Source of the DNA: Hirudinaria manillensis
Taxonomy: Eukaryota; Annelida; Clitellata; Hirudinida; Hirudinidae
Direction of reading: 5' to 3'
NCBI GenBank assembly: GCA_034509925.1
Contig: CM067532.1
Span: 64,501 to 128,500, forward strand
DNA length: 64,000 bases
A program made the position numbers and the translations under genes. A model generated the notes under the pieces. That model did no database searches. It saw only the letters and a program-made list of their open reading frames with translations, and was not told the origin of the DNA. Numbering within the stretch: position 1 is the first letter of the stretch; each line of letters begins with the position of its first letter. Below are positions 51,643 through 64,000 of this stretch, in pieces.

Positions 51643-53368
51643 GAAGACAGGGGGGGGGTAGAATTGATTGCGTTTGATTGTAATATCTGTATTACAATGT
51701 AATAGTGTTAGTATATAATATATAATAGTGACTCTGATTCTTGCTCAAAGAAATTGAATTAATTCAATAAATAAAATTGAATTTGTTTAAATTAAAATAT
51801 ATTCAATTAAAGTGTTCAAATCAAATAGAAAGTTTCATTCGTCGCTAGAAGATATTCGGTAGCATCAACTTGTGATTTCAAGCGATGTTTTACTTATTCT
51901 TCAATCCAAGAAGCTTAAACACGATTTACATTTCGATTGCCAAATACAAAAAAGCGTCAAGTTATGGATTTTCCTTTCCCTTAGACTGAATTAAGTCAAA
52001 ATTCATGAATTAGGGCCGTTATAGCTTTGAGGATTTTTAGGTATTTTTGTTGCTTAATTCGTGTTATTAGCCAGATGAATTGGCAAAATTGATGGCGGAT
52101 GCCTTGGCAACGACAGACGTTGAGCACGTGTTTCCTGGAAATCCTTCGACTTCCTGATGGATGCAGAAGTTAAAAAATGTAAACAAAGTTTGATCGATGA
52201 ACATTCCGAACGGATGGAATGGGGGCGCGGTTTGTTCTGACGTTTAGAAGAAAGGAATCGTCTTCATTGTCATCCTCATAAACTTCAAATTTTGTGGTTA
52301 TCACAACGCAATAGGTTTGAATATTAAAGCAAAGAAAGTTAAATTTGATATTAGAACTTGCAATTATTATATGCCATCTCTTCACTACTTGTGTTTTCAA
52401 GGATTTCATTGCAATTATTTGAGATTTTGAAGATGATTAACCCGATCGGCTTTTTATTTTTCTGGAATTATTCTACTACTCAGAAACTAATCATTTTAAG
52501 AATAAAACTTAAATAATAAAAAGACTTAGAAATGGTTATTGAAAAGTAATTTATCACGTTAATTTACAGCGAAGTGAAGATTTTAACATGTCAAGAATGA
52601 AGACAAAGTTCAGATGAGGGAACATGTGTTGTTGCTCTACAAACGTCTGCTGGTCAATAAACAAAATATTCCGACATATTCCTTCTTGCTTTGATTCAGA
52701 TTAAAGATTCTATTTTTAAATTTAATTAATAAATTTAACTTTATTTTTAACATTTATTTTTCCTCTCTTATGTTGACCAAAAACAAAATATTGGCAATTT
52801 GATAACAGATTAAGATGACATGAAATAAAACACTCAGTTTTTTTTCGTGAATTTACGTTCATTATGTCTCTTCCCGTAACAGTTCCTAATTCAATTCCTA
52901 ATGACGTTTTATAAACGAACTTGTTATTTCGAATTACGCCCTAGATTAAACAGAAATTAGCCATAGAAAATTGTAGAAATACTATAATAATACCGTTGTT
53001 AAATTAAAAAACTAGTTTTGGATGAAAACAATTTCAATATTACTACATAAACCGATGGTTAAACTTAACATCGACACACGCAACTTTTCAGTCCATGCGA
53101 ACATTCCAGGCATTTCAAGACATGGAAAAGCGTTTATTAGGAACAAGACTTCATCCTTTCAACTCTTCGAAGCCTCGTATGGTTCTCTTGTCTTCGATGT
53201 TAACCTAATTTCTTTGCAGAGGTGATGTTTACTCCAAGAACATCTTCAGCTTATTCTTAAAGGATAGAAAGACAAAAATAAAGCGATTACATTTAATAAA
53301 CAGCCATTGAGATTGTTTAATGATACTTCAGAAAAAAATCTGAATATTAAACTTTTCATTTTCAAGAC
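51643..53368. other. Intergenic region with one orphan exon-like frame
   Basis: 3' UTR of VWDE-like gene 2 (AATAAA at 51766), then AT-rich DNA. At 52071-52157, after the acceptor-like GTGTTATTAG, a frame encodes PDELAKLMADALATTDVEHV plus eight residues and a stop; its composition looks coding but it fits no gene. The rest to 53368 is the probable promoter and 5' UTR of the next gene. Confidence 0.35.
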
Positions 53369-54825
53369 ATGGATGAACAGATCGGAGATAAACAGAAATC
53401 GAAGTCAAAACTTTCGGCTTTAAGAAGCCGTTTCAAGACTCAAGGACGACACAAAAGCAGCCTGAAACCTCACTTTTCTCTTTTAAATCGTCAACAATTT
53501 TCCAACGACTTCAGGGAAATGGATTTTCCAGGGATGATGGAGGGTCGCAACAACAAGCAGGGAGTTCTGGAGAACTTCTCTGTTGATGGAAAGTTGAAAA
53601 AAATCACTTCACTTGACATCGAAGGCAGCGTGGAAGGTTGCTTTATTATTATTTTATTATTAAAAAATATTATTGCACTAATAAATATTAAAAAAATTAC
53701 TTTTTATTATCGGTCAAACATTTATTCCAAATATTGACTATGATATGTTAAAGCAAAACCAGTGCACTCTAAAGTATAGATTACTAAACACAGAACAAAG
53801 AACGTCAAAAATGAACCTAAAATTTATTTCGAAATCATTTTTAATAATAAAAGGATTTAATTAAATATAATTTATAAAAGAAATTAAACTTGATTAATTA
53901 GTGATTATGAATCTAAGAAGTACTCACAATTCTTTTACAAACACAAATTCGATGTGAAATTAAGTTACGGAAGAAATAAATATTTTGGCAGATGACGTTC
54001 TACCATTGTCTCATTGAATTGTACAAAATCTATTTAAGACGATAATTGGAAATTCAGGAAAATTAATTAACTATTAATTCTAATCTCGTTATTTGTTTTA
54101 AATGTCTTTCAGCCAATGAAAAGAAAGAGGCGATGGCATTGTTTCGTGAAATTGTTCATTGTACACGATGCATTAATCGTTAATAACGAGTCGTTAAACA
54201 TTTTCAATCCCAAAATCATTTAATAGCTAATTTTTGGAAAATTCTTCGATCAAAGAGCGTCAATAAATTAGAAACTTAAGAATTACAAACAATAAAGTCA
54301 CATTTCATTCATTTGGTTTAAAAATTAACCATCACCTGACATTTCCAGACAAAAAGAAGGGAAGCAGACTTCAAAAGTTGTTGTTCAAACGTAAACCTGC
54401 ATCAGACGCCACTCGTTCATCTGGTCTGTTAACTCCATCAACTGACAAAACAGATAATCTTGTGGTCAGTTAATGAATTTAATAAAATTTCATAAAAGAC
54501 TTTCTTTTGATGACTGTCAGAGTAAGGGTTGATATAATTAATAATTGATCCTTAAGGGATTTCAGGACTCTTCGTCATGGAATCTTTTTCTAAGAATATA
54601 AATTATAAAAATATAAATTATTATAAATACGCACATTAAGCTCGTTTGAGCGCTGGAAGACTCAATTTTGTTTGAGCAATCATCCTTTTATTCTGTCGAA
54701 GAATAACTAATAAAAATTATTAAATTTAAATTATTTGCTTCAAATACAATTTAGGGTTACACTTTAGTGACTAGCTTTAGCGAATTACAATATAATAATA
54801 ATAAATTGTGTTTACAAATTATTAC

Positions 54826-54873
<48 letters not shown>

Positions 54874-57800
54874 ATGTTCGTTTTCTAAAATTTACGGTAT
54901 CTTCAAGATCGGCACAACGGACGGGACAAGAAAAGAAAATTCAATTCTGATACAAAATAAACTTCGAAATGTTGAATTCATGTCCGATCCTGGCATTTCC
55001 AGCCGCCTTTCCATTAGGACTGAACGGCAAAGGGCTCATCTCCCTCTAATAGAAGTGGAAAACAAATCCACTGAAAGACCTCTGGGTGAGAAAATCAATT
55101 TTCACTTTTTGATTTTCGTGCCTTCTTATGGAATAGCAACAATATTCCTATTAATAACTTTTAAACTTATATTCTTATTAATAACTTTTAAACTTTATAT
55201 TCCTATTAATAACTTTTAAACTTATATTCTTATTAATAACTTTTAAACTAATCGTCTTTTTATATTCCCGTTCTCGACAAGTTTTAGCTAAAATTTGCAT
55301 TAATTTTCCTCATAACGTGACCCTTCGCTTTGAACTAATTCATATGCATTTCATTTCAACCAATTTAAACCGCTTCGATGCAAACGTAAACAATTCTTCT
55401 AAGGCTCATATTTATATGGCAAATGAATGCAGATGTAAATATCCATTATTCAAACGCAGGGATGGTGTTTCTTACCTTTCGAGAAGAAACAAAACGAAGT
55501 ATCCTACCAAATGAAATCACATCTCTCAGCACCATTTGGGCCCTTTTCGTACGAGCTTTTCCAGATTTTTTCACTATGAACTGGTTTGAAGCGACTAGAG
55601 TGACAGTATATGTTCTCAATCCCTTGAACAAGTTATACATTCCTTTAAGGAGCCTCAAGTAATATTTTTATTAATAATTTTGAATGTAATTTTTAATTAA
55701 AAGTTTATTAATTTAAGTCATAACAATTGCTTACTGACCAATATAATAACCAATTGAGGCACAGCTCAAAGCGACTTACGATTGATTAATCAACGACTTA
55801 TCATAATGCGCCATAAATCTTTTGTTGTTTACAAACTTTACAAGTTTTTCCCAACTTTATGTACACCTCAGAGAAATAAGGGATAGAAGCGCCTTAAAGA
55901 TTTTCGAAGAAGAAGCCTTGATAAAATCTGAACACATTAAGGAGAGAATTCACGTACCTCCTTCCCAGCTTTGGAGTAAATTAATTTTTTTTGATTTTTA
56001 ATTAAATGATAAATTAATATTCTGATCAAAATCAAATTTTTTATATCTATTTTCGAGGGCATTATGACAACTCTAGGGTTTCTGTTGGTCATCAATCTGA
56101 AAAAAGCAAAATTCTTTTAACTGGTCAGAGAGCTTATCTAACTTCCCAAATGAATCCCCACAAACTCGAAAGAAGCGGCGGAGTCAGATCTGCTCCTCCG
56201 ATGCCAAAGTGAGATTTATGAGAAATGCCAGCATTCCCTTTAGGTCGTTTAAAACAAGCTGAAGATAAGCTGTAAACTTTCAAAATCTGCTTAATTCGTT
56301 CCAATTAAATACTACCTTTTCAGGAATTACGTTGTATCCCCTGACTGTGGAGTCTACAAGAGCCTTCATCTCAGAGAATCTCCGTGGCAAAATCATGGTA
56401 TTGCCAGACAGGAAAGTCTTCAAAGCAGCGCGAGTGCCAATTCTGACCTGTCTCAGGCAACTGTCGTTAGAAGTAAATAATTAATTAAAAAACAAAAAAC
56501 AATTCCCGCAACAAAAATCACTTTAGGCATGACAGTTACTTTGTTCAAACAAAAATATTGTTAAAATATCAAATATGTATTAAATCGTTGATATCAAAAA
56601 CTAAATAAAACAGCAAACAAATTTACGTTTCAGTGCCACTCATAATCTGTTTTTCATTTTGTTGCAATTTTCAATTATTCAGGTCCTCTTCCTAGCAGTT
56701 CGACAAATCAAGTCATCAAGAACCAAAGACCTAACTCGGAACCGAATTCCACTTTAGAAATAAAAAATAAAATGGCCAAACTCAGGCAACAGGCCAAAGC
56801 TCTTCAAAACGAATTAAACCAACTGAAACAACTTCAACAACTTCAAATCTCTTCGATGAAAGAGACTTTCCTTGAAGCCACATCGAAATGCGAAGTACGC
56901 TTCAATTGAACTGAACATCCTTTATGAATTCAATTTATTTACAATTGTTTTCATGTTTATCTTATTATTTATTTTTTAAAACTCACATTTTATCACAAAA
57001 ATGATTTCTATTGGATAAATGTCTAATTAGTTGTCAATTACAATCCTGTGCATAACTGTAATGAATTCGGCTGGAGTTAGATTGTCTAAAAGTCTCTAAC
57101 AACCCCTTGTTCAGAAGCTGATAACATCGGTAAATAAACAACCAAAATCACTCGAGGAGAGAGAAGCCATTGATATTCAGAAATCTGGTTACGTTGATGA
57201 TGTCTATGCTGTTGAGGCGAAATTGAGGTAATTGTAGAGCTTTATTTTAATATTTTAAATGGAAAATGTCATTTAAGAATGCAATTTGATAAAATAAAAC
57301 GTTTTTAGACAATTTTCACTTCTTACAGAGGTCTCGAGGTTTCCATGGAAGATTTGAAGAACGAGGTCCTTTTGAGAAAAGGGACAATAAGGATTACTGA
57401 AATAAACAAGATGACTCAATTGTTGAATCACGTGACCAAACTTCTGACGGAGCTTAAAAGTAATTCATAAACCTTTCAGGATAATATTAATTAGCCACTT
57501 TATTTGCAATAAACACTTCAATTGCCATGGAATTATTGTATGCTGGACGTGAAAATTCTTGTTCAATTACAAAATAAACATACATTTTCTTAATAATTTT
57601 AACTATTATTTATTTATTTATTTATTCATTTATTTGTTAAACATCAGATCGACTCCAAACGTTGCAGACGAATCTGAAACCTTTAATCGTAGCTGAGATT
57701 GGAGCTATTATGAAGGACGACAAGTAGCATGAATCATGAATCCAAGCACTTAAACGCATCGAATGCAATCAAAACTTTTTTTCCAGATTCGTCAAAGGCG

Positions 57801-59209
57801 AACCGAGCCGATTAGAAAGTTTGTTACATCGGTGCAAACATTTAGGTGCACTTTTAAGCACCTTGAAAAGGTAGTTTAGGGCTTTCTCACATTCATTATA
57901 ATATAAATTATAATAAATATCCATTAAGGTCATACACATTTTCAGTTTCTCATTGCAACATTTCAATTCCAAAAGGTTAGCATTAGCACAGGAACAATCG
58001 AAACCGACAGATGAGCCACCAAGTTACTCGTATAACTCCATTGACAAACGAGACGATGTTTTTTCTAAACTGAAAACAGAAAACCATTTGGCCAAATGTA
58101 CTTCTCAAATAGAATCAAACGTAAATATCTCGGACATTTCACAAAAGAATCCTGCTTATCAAGCCGCATTTATTTCTTCTCAATCAATAAATAATCTGGA
58201 AAAGAAAAGTGATATCTTCGATGATTTCAACAAGAGACTGGTGATCTCTCAACCGCAGCTGGACAACGAAATGTACTTGTTCCTGATGCAGAATTTGTAC
58301 AGCTTTTGTAATGGCACAAATACACCAACAAATCCTTTGTTTTCGAGCGGTTCTTTCGCCAGAGCGGAAGTCAAGACGTGCAATGCGCCACCATTTATTC
58401 AAGGAACCCAATCGGCTCCATCCACTCCTATGATGGCAGGTTCCAGAAATTCAGGGATGAACCCTGGATTTTCAGTATCTAGTGAGAGAATTACAAGCAG
58501 TGACATTTCTCTGGCGCCTTATTCTTCATCAGATTCTTCTCGATATTGCTCTCCATCATCATCAGATTCAAATCTGAACATTTTGTCTGATTCCAACACT
58601 TGCAATTACCTACCTTTCGAACAATTTACTGAGAAACACCGACACAATCTATATTTTCATCCGAGCGAAATTCAGTCTCTTAGTGCAGGATTGCTAAATG
58701 AATTACTTTCGAACGCTTGTTCAAACAAAGTCTCAAAGAAATGCAGTAGCAGAAATGTTGGAACAGTTTCTGATCCAGAACACAATTTTCCTGATAGTTC
58801 ACAAGAAGGCACAAAACTCTCAAACAAAGTCGCAAAAACTTTCCAGTCAGAAAGTCCGTGTCTAAAGTCCACTACGAAATATGGCGATTTATATTCAAGC
58901 CTCTATAAAATGCTCGATGATAGTATCAAGAATCAATTACAACTCGATGAATCGACCATTTCTTGCCCTCATTGTTCGCAAGGAAGCGGACACTTTGATT
59001 GTTCCACGAAGCACAAAGTTGATTGTCCTTATCAAATTCACGAAGCAATTTTGAGGTTCTCCAAGAATGCCAATTCAAACTCTGATCTCGAAACGGGTTT
59101 ATGTGCAAAATTAACTAGAGCGCATCTCCAGGATAAAATGAAGATGAGGCAGAATCAATTGAAGATACAAAAACAATCTAAATCGATTTTTGATGGAAAA
59201 ACCTGTTAA
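53369..59209 (+). CDS. SRCIN1: Sickle-tail / SRCIN1 (p140Cap) family protein, complete
   Basis: Thirteen exons in consistent phase: 53369-53636, 54349-54464, 54908-55085, 55433-55658, 55872-55975, 56058-56208, 56324-56472, 56683-56894, 57115-57227, 57329-57459, 57648-57723, 57787-57870 and 57976-59209 (3042 bases, 1013 residues). The N-terminal third is basic and Ser-rich. Residues about 190-300 are the AIP3/sickle-tail N-domain: EETKRSILPNEITSLSTIWA, LFVRAFP, VYVLNPLNKLY and IRDRSALKIFEEEAL. Residues 400-600 are coiled coil (MAKLRQQAKALQNELNQLKQ; NEVLLRKGTIRITEINKM), as in KIAA1217 and SRCIN1. The long last exon gives a Ser-rich disordered tail with a late Cys/His cluster (CPHCSQGSGHFDC to DCPYQ). 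Vertebrate members bind Src/Csk, cortactin or microtubule partners and act at synapses and cell adhesions. The last coding base is 150 bases from the Kir stop. Confidence 0.88.
54827..54872. repeat. (GATT)n microsatellite
   Basis: About 11 perfect GATT units in intron 2 of the sickle-tail gene, 36 bases before exon 3. It is the complement of the (AATC)n array at 19203. Confidence 0.95.
55144..55250. repeat. 27-bp tandem repeat, 4 copies
   Basis: Unit ATTCCTATTAATAACTTTTA plus AACTTAT. Copies alternate ATTCCTA and ATTCTTA, so the array looks like a duplicated dimer. It lies in intron 3 of the sickle-tail gene. Confidence 0.9.
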
Positions 59210-59358
59210 AAATGTAAATTAAAGTCTTTCATTAAATTTATTAAGCGTTAAATTTTTGGCGTTTAGAAAAAACTTTTTACTTGAAAGACAAAATTAGTTT
59301 TTATTATTTCGACAACGTTTAATAATTAATATATAAAATTAATATATTTAAGTCCCAA

Positions 59359-60330
59359 TTAAAGTTCACAATCAAACGAAAATAAACGTTTTTCGTCTTT
59401 TTTCTTGAAAATTTCAAGAGAATTGTTAACGGACCATCTAAAATCTCTTCCGGAATACGTTACTGAAGATTTGTAAGGTGTACCTGTGTGACCTACAAAG
59501 CATTCAATAGTGAGGTTTATAACAAGAGCTTCAGGAACGACTTCCAACTTGTGCCTGAAGTTCCACAGAGAACTTCGCTCGTCTATTCTGTAGTAAAGAC
59601 TCGTGGGCCACTGGAAAAGAATGAATTCTGTATCTGTTCTGGAACAGTTTTCGTCGTATGAAAGAGGAAGGCTGTACTTTTTAAAGTCGATGTGGGCCTT
59701 GAAATTGTCGGATAACATGGGCAGATTCGGCACTTCATCTTCTTCGTCGCTGTCGTCAATATCGTTATCTTCGCGGTGAGTAACAGTAGCCATTACCTTT
59801 ACTCTGGACAGAGTTTCTGTGGTTAACTTCAACATTTTGAATTCCAAAATAAATTCTTCGCCTTTTGACTTTCGTATCGTTACGAAATTTCTGAATTTTA
59901 ATATTTTTCTTTCAGTAAATTTACTCACAAGTTTTTGAGAGAAGAGACCTGTAGTTATTGCTTCAATGAAACAACCAACAATCAATTGAACCATGAGAAG
60001 AATTATGGTCTGCAAACAATCTGGATTCATAACCCTGGTGCCATAACCTATAGTTGTTTGAGATTCTACTGAGAAAATAAATGCTTCCACAAGATTAGGC
60101 ACCTGTTCCAAACAAGTCTTTTGTTGTTCAAGCGCAGATTCATTGCCGAAGATAACAGGATTTTGAAGAGAAAATTTTTGTGTCAGAGAAACCAAATACC
60201 ATAAAAGTCCAAACGTTATCCAACTCCCTACAAGTAAAACCGATCCAAAAACAATAAGAAAGTTAAAGGAACGATTTTCAACTTCTGGTTTCAAATATTT
60301 TGCAATAGTTTTTTTAAATCTTGCTTCCAT
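59359..60330 (-). CDS. Inward-rectifier K+ channel (Kir/KCNJ family), single exon
   Basis: 323 residues in one exon. M1 spans about 23-48 (FLIVFGSVLLVGSWITFGLL). The pore carries the selectivity filter TTIGYG (92-97), framed by the two conserved Cys (C73 in KTCLEQ, C105 in NPDC), and M2 is about 107-132 (LLMVQLIVGCFIEAITTGLF). Glu123 stands where strong rectifiers have Asp. The cytoplasmic domain continues (ILKFRNFVTIRKSKGEEFIL and EFKMLKL) with an acidic insert DNDIDDSDEEDE (189-199). Kir channels set resting potential and are gated by PIP2. The N-terminus before M1 is only about 22 residues, shorter than the roughly 60-80 usual, so an upstream exon may be missing; the frame stays open back to a TAG, and a donor AAT|GTAAGT on this strand near 60620 suggests a 5' exon. 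Possible poly(A) signal at 59305-59300. Confidence 0.88.
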   Translation of the reverse strand: MEARFKKTIAKYLKPEVENRSFNFLIVFGSVLLVGSWITFGLLWYLVSLTQKFSLQNPVIFGNESALEQQKTCLEQVPNLVEAFIFSVESQTTIGYGTRVMNPDCLQTIILLMVQLIVGCFIEAITTGLFSQKLVSKFTERKILKFRNFVTIRKSKGEEFILEFKMLKLTTETLSRVKVMATVTHREDNDIDDSDEEDEVPNLPMLSDNFKAHIDFKKYSLPLSYDENCSRTDTEFILFQWPTSLYYRIDERSSLWNFRHKLEVVPEALVINLTIECFVGHTGTPYKSSVTYSGRDFRWSVNNSLEIFKKKDEKRLFSFDCEL

Positions 60331-61649
60331 TTGACCAATAGCTTGAATTGCCGTGGATAAGTTATATCCATGAAACAGTACGAAAAGTGATCCCAGGAGC
60401 TAAATACTGGCTACACAGACCAACTCATTAGAATTTATAATCGAAATTCATTAAATTCAATGTAAACGATACGCTCTGAAACTCTCGAGTTGTTTCGACA
60501 TTTTCGAACTTTGAAACGGTTTGAGTTCGCATTATTACAAAGAACTTCCTTATTTCCTTATTCTAATTTATTAATTAGATTAAAGTCAGAGAAGTATAGA
60601 ATATATTTTTATTCAACTTACATTAGATCGAATTTGCCCGAAATCACTTAAGAAAAGGAACATACACCAACTCACTAGATTGTATTTGTCATGACGACGA
60701 TAATTTCTGATTTTAAGAAAACCTCGACAATTAATCAGTTTATTAATTGATACTCGCCTTATTAATGACATTTGATTTGCATGTCAGTGGCCAATTCATT
60801 AGCAGTGCTACAAGATCTTAATTGGAATTTTAGATACTTAATGATTATTTATTGTAAAAACTGGAAATGAACCCAGTTTTACAGGACACGCAGACACGCT
60901 TATCTCGATGAAGTCTTGAACGATGATCCTCCAAAGATAAGAATACTTCAATGATTCCCTGCATTTCCGTAAAATGCAAAGATTGGGCTGATTTAAAAAT
61001 GATAATATTTGTATGTATTAACATAACAAGTTATAATATTTCTAAGCATTATTTCAATAGCGATCATTAGTTACGCCGTAATATAATTTTAATACATGCT
61101 TTATTGATTCGTAAAAAATCAATACTAAGAATTCATATCGTCATCCTTATCTTTCTAACCTCTTATTGGAGGAACAATCGAAACGAACATTATCTAGGAC
61201 TTATTTGGGCTTTTATATCCATAACCTTTAATTTCTCAACGGCTTTTCGTCAACGAGCGATAATTCGGCTCCTGATTTTTATTAATATTAGGAGTAACAT
61301 TTATGGTGCCATCCGCTTGACATCGGAGACATTGTTAAGTCCGCTTTTCATTGAAATATTTTCAAGTTGTTTTTAAAGGCAATTTGTGTAAAAGTGCATA
61401 AAAGTTGTAAATTACTTTTGAACATCTAATCAGAAAGGTTATTTTGAAGTTTTGAAAATAACGTTGGCATCTTCAACGATTAAATTTTATTGTCCGCTAT
61501 TTAAAGATAATCTGATTTACTAAAACGTAATTTACTAATTATAGTTTTGCAGTTCTAAGTTATTTGATTTTCAATAAAATGTTTATTAAAGCAAGTATTT
61601 CCCATTTAAATTTATATTAATATCTGCAGAATTAGCTACCATTGCTAGC
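60331..61649. other. Divergent promoter region between Kir and BRI3
   Basis: 1.3 kb with no coding frame that I trust. Contains the probable Kir 5' exon (minus, donor near 60620) and, just before BRI3, an acceptor-like CTGCAG at about 61629 followed by the BRI3 5' leader. Confidence 0.4.
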
Positions 61650-62260
61650 ATGTCGAATCAACCTCCAGAATATTCTCCCGCACCTCCGTACCCTACCCAG
61701 CCTCAGGTACCCGTTCCCCAAGGACCATATGTCCTGTACACCACTCAACAGGTAACAACAGCACAGCCAATATCCACCGTCACCATCATCAGAAATAACT
61801 GTTGTCACAAATGCAATGTGAGCAGATTTTCTTGAAAATTTCGAAATTCATTTCCACATTTATCTTTCAAACTCAGCAGATTAGGAAATGGAACGTTTAG
61901 CAAACACACGACAACTTAGTGCATTTAAAACATTTCAGTTTGTAATAAATAAGTTTATAAGTTTATTCAATAAATGACTCGCAAGTGACCAAAGTTATGC
62001 AAACCTTCTGATAAATGACATTTAAATGGTGTGAATTGATGATAATTTAAACTAATGTTTAAATTACTTTATAATTCCCTATAAATAAGATATTATTTGT
62101 TTTATATTTCCATAACTTTTTATTTCAGAATGGTTCCATAGTTGAGACCTTCACCCTTCCTGGATTATGTTGCGCCATTTTCTTTTTTCCTGTTGGTATT
62201 TTGTGCTGCATGGTTTGGAAAAGAAGAATATGCAACAACTGCGGATACATTTTTTTATAA
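61650..62260 (+). CDS. BRI3: BRI3 (brain protein I3) family, complete
   Basis: Two exons, 61650-61817 and 62129-62260, joined in phase 0 (300 bases, 99 residues; human BRI3 is 125). The first half is Pro/Gln/Tyr-rich (PPEYSPAPPYPTQPQ) like the PPxY region of the family; it is followed by the CCHKC pair. The second exon gives the hydrophobic segment LPGLCCAIFFFPVGILCCMV and the closing KRRICNNCGYIFL, matching the C-terminal CPNCG signature. It is a small lysosomal/endosomal membrane protein in vertebrates. AATAAA at 62473-62478. Confidence 0.9.
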
Positions 62261-62735
62261 AATTATTTCGGAAATATTTCCTCCTCACAATTAATTCTCA
62301 ATTTCTCACTAAATATGAGATATGTCGTGATTCTTAAAAAATATAATTGCGTTAAGTTTATTACGAATAATGTAGGCTTACGGTTAATGTCATAATGTAA
62401 TGTTTAATATTTAATGCAATAATGTAATAATATCTTTTATATAATTCGTAAATTATAAAATATAATTGCATAAATAAACATTTGTATAATTAAACGTGTC
62501 TCACATATTTCTCATTATTTAAATTCAAGAACTTTCAAGCGAAATATTCGGCTTTGGATTGAAAGAAATGTTTTTTACATTTAGAAATTAATTTTTAAAT
62601 TATCTTTTCAAGTTATAATGTAGTTGTTGAAATGGCACTGAGGACACATAAAAAGGTTGACATTTGTGTTGCATACCTGCATAAACCCAAAGGCATTTGC
62701 ATTATATTACTACATAAACATATACATATACATAA

Positions 62736-62793
<58 letters not shown>

Positions 62794-64000
62794 CTATGGC
62801 AGTTCATTGTTGAAGGCAACTTTTGACGCAAACTTTGCTGATTGGTTTTTAATAAAATATTTAAAAATTCATTTTAAGAAAAGTTGTTGGAAAGTTATGT
62901 TCATTCAAGTTCTAATTTTAGATCTTTTCACTGGGTCTGCTATATTTAAAACCGCTTAGAAATACCTAATTGTATAATTGATTTATCAGTTTATTAAAAC
63001 CAATTAAAATAAATTAAGGTTTTTGTGTCTGATTTTGAACAAATCAGAATGGAATCCAGGTAGAACAGACAGAACCTCTTTTATCAGTTCAGAGGTATTG
63101 TTAAGTTTCAAATGTAAAATATTTTATGAGACTTTTTATATAATATTTTATAAATTAATTTTCAAAAATGTTTATAGTTGATAATTATATAATAATATAT
63201 CTGGTGTATATACATGCTTATAGTAATAAAAATATTTTATGAAACATTTATAAAATATTTTTATTATTATTTAAATAGTTATATAAATAATTTTCATAAA
63301 CTAAGGCACCACGAATTGAAAGTCAGTTAATTGTTGTTTCTGTTATATGAATGGAATTGTGGAAGTACATGAATTACTTGTATAATTGTATCGAAAATGA
63401 AATTATTAAAATTAATGAAACGGTTGCTGTGAAGCAATAATATTATATGTAGCAATAATAAATAAGTATTTAAATAAGTATTTAAAAGTATAAATACTTA
63501 TTTATTATTAATTAATTAATTTTATAATTTATATTAAGCCTTTAAAGTTAAATATTGAAGTGAAAAAAATTAGGAGGATATTCGTATCCAAATACTTGTA
63601 GCGATTACGTCTGTATTTCCTTTGGTAACCTAGCTTTATGAAGTACCTTATCTATCACACAGCTAGATCACCAAAGAGAATGCAGATAAGAAGTCCTTTA
63701 GTAAAATAGTTTTTAATTGTTATTAGACAATAATAAGCTTATTTTCTTTAATAAACTTTTATCCACAAAATGTTACAGAATAATTGTATCCACTATCACG
63801 AACGATGTTTCGCTCCAAATCATATCGAATGTCGAACGATCTTACATTTTATTTTTTGCAGTCCCTAAGCCTTTTCAATGGATGATCGTAAAATCACGAT
63901 CGAATAACTTTCCTACTTCACGTTTCGAAGCCAAAAATAGAAACACGAGTTAGGAAATGTAAAATGAATTAATAGGACACGAGCCGCTAAACATGTTACG
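62261..64000. other. Intergenic AT-rich DNA with a weak exon
   Basis: Apart from the microsatellite below, only one candidate is seen: an exon at 63862-63953 after ATTTTTTGCAG, entered in phase 1, encoding about 30 basic residues (PKPFQWMIVKSRSNNFP) to a TAG. No partner exon or family is recognised, so this is weak. Confidence 0.3.
62711..62793. repeat. (ACATAT)n microsatellite
   Basis: Repeated CATATA hexamers, about 13 units with two TAAACA interruptions near the start. Frames on either strand through it are artefacts of the repeat. Confidence 0.95.

Noticed and set aside
62613-62831. Ile/Cys- and His-rich frames near 62.7 kb
   Set aside because: They are translations of the (ACATAT)n microsatellite.

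Overview
The window is nuclear DNA of an animal. Genes are split by AT-rich introns with GT-AG (rarely GC-AG) borders, exon phases can be threaded across many exons, AATAAA signals follow stops, and the families are metazoan: beta-arrestin, VWDE-like proteins, a smoothelin-type CH protein, an SRCIN1/sickle-tail protein, an inward-rectifier K+ channel and BRI3. A bilaterian invertebrate fits best. An arthropod-like or other ecdysozoan lineage is only a weak inference, and the species cannot be told from the sequence. No operon, CRISPR array, rRNA or convincing tRNA was seen. All gene models were spliced by eye. For the best ones (arrestin, VWDE-like 1, sickle-tail) every exon phase agrees and the total coding length divides by 3.

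Layout. 0-6 kb: the terminal exon of an unrecognised acidic protein (-) and a few orphan exons. 7-15 kb: a possible small secreted protein, then a type I membrane protein with SUEL lectin, CUB and CCP-like modules (+). 16.4-18.7 kb: an unrecognised three-exon protein (+). 18.7-21.9 kb: intergenic DNA with simple repeats. 21.9-25.3 kb: a complete 12-exon beta-arrestin with a 40-bp minisatellite starting on a splice donor. 25.3-28.5 kb: intergenic. 28.5-36.5 kb: VWDE-like gene 1, with two candidate alternative terminal exons, each encoding a membrane anchor. 37.4-51.6 kb: a tandem VWDE-like paralogue without a membrane anchor; its N-terminal module lies 8.6 kb from the rest, and a PDZ gene (+) and a smoothelin-type CH gene (-) sit in between. 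53.4-59.2 kb: a sickle-tail/SRCIN1-type protein (+), tail-to-tail with a single-exon Kir channel (-, 59.4-60.3 kb). 61.7-62.3 kb: BRI3, divergent from Kir. The rest is AT-rich and apparently non-coding.

Functionally the window mixes cell-surface or secreted modular proteins (lectin/CUB/CCP, two VWDE-like), cytoskeletal or scaffold proteins (PDZ, CH, sickle-tail) and signalling proteins (arrestin, Kir). Apart from the tandem VWDE pair, nothing suggests a functional cluster.
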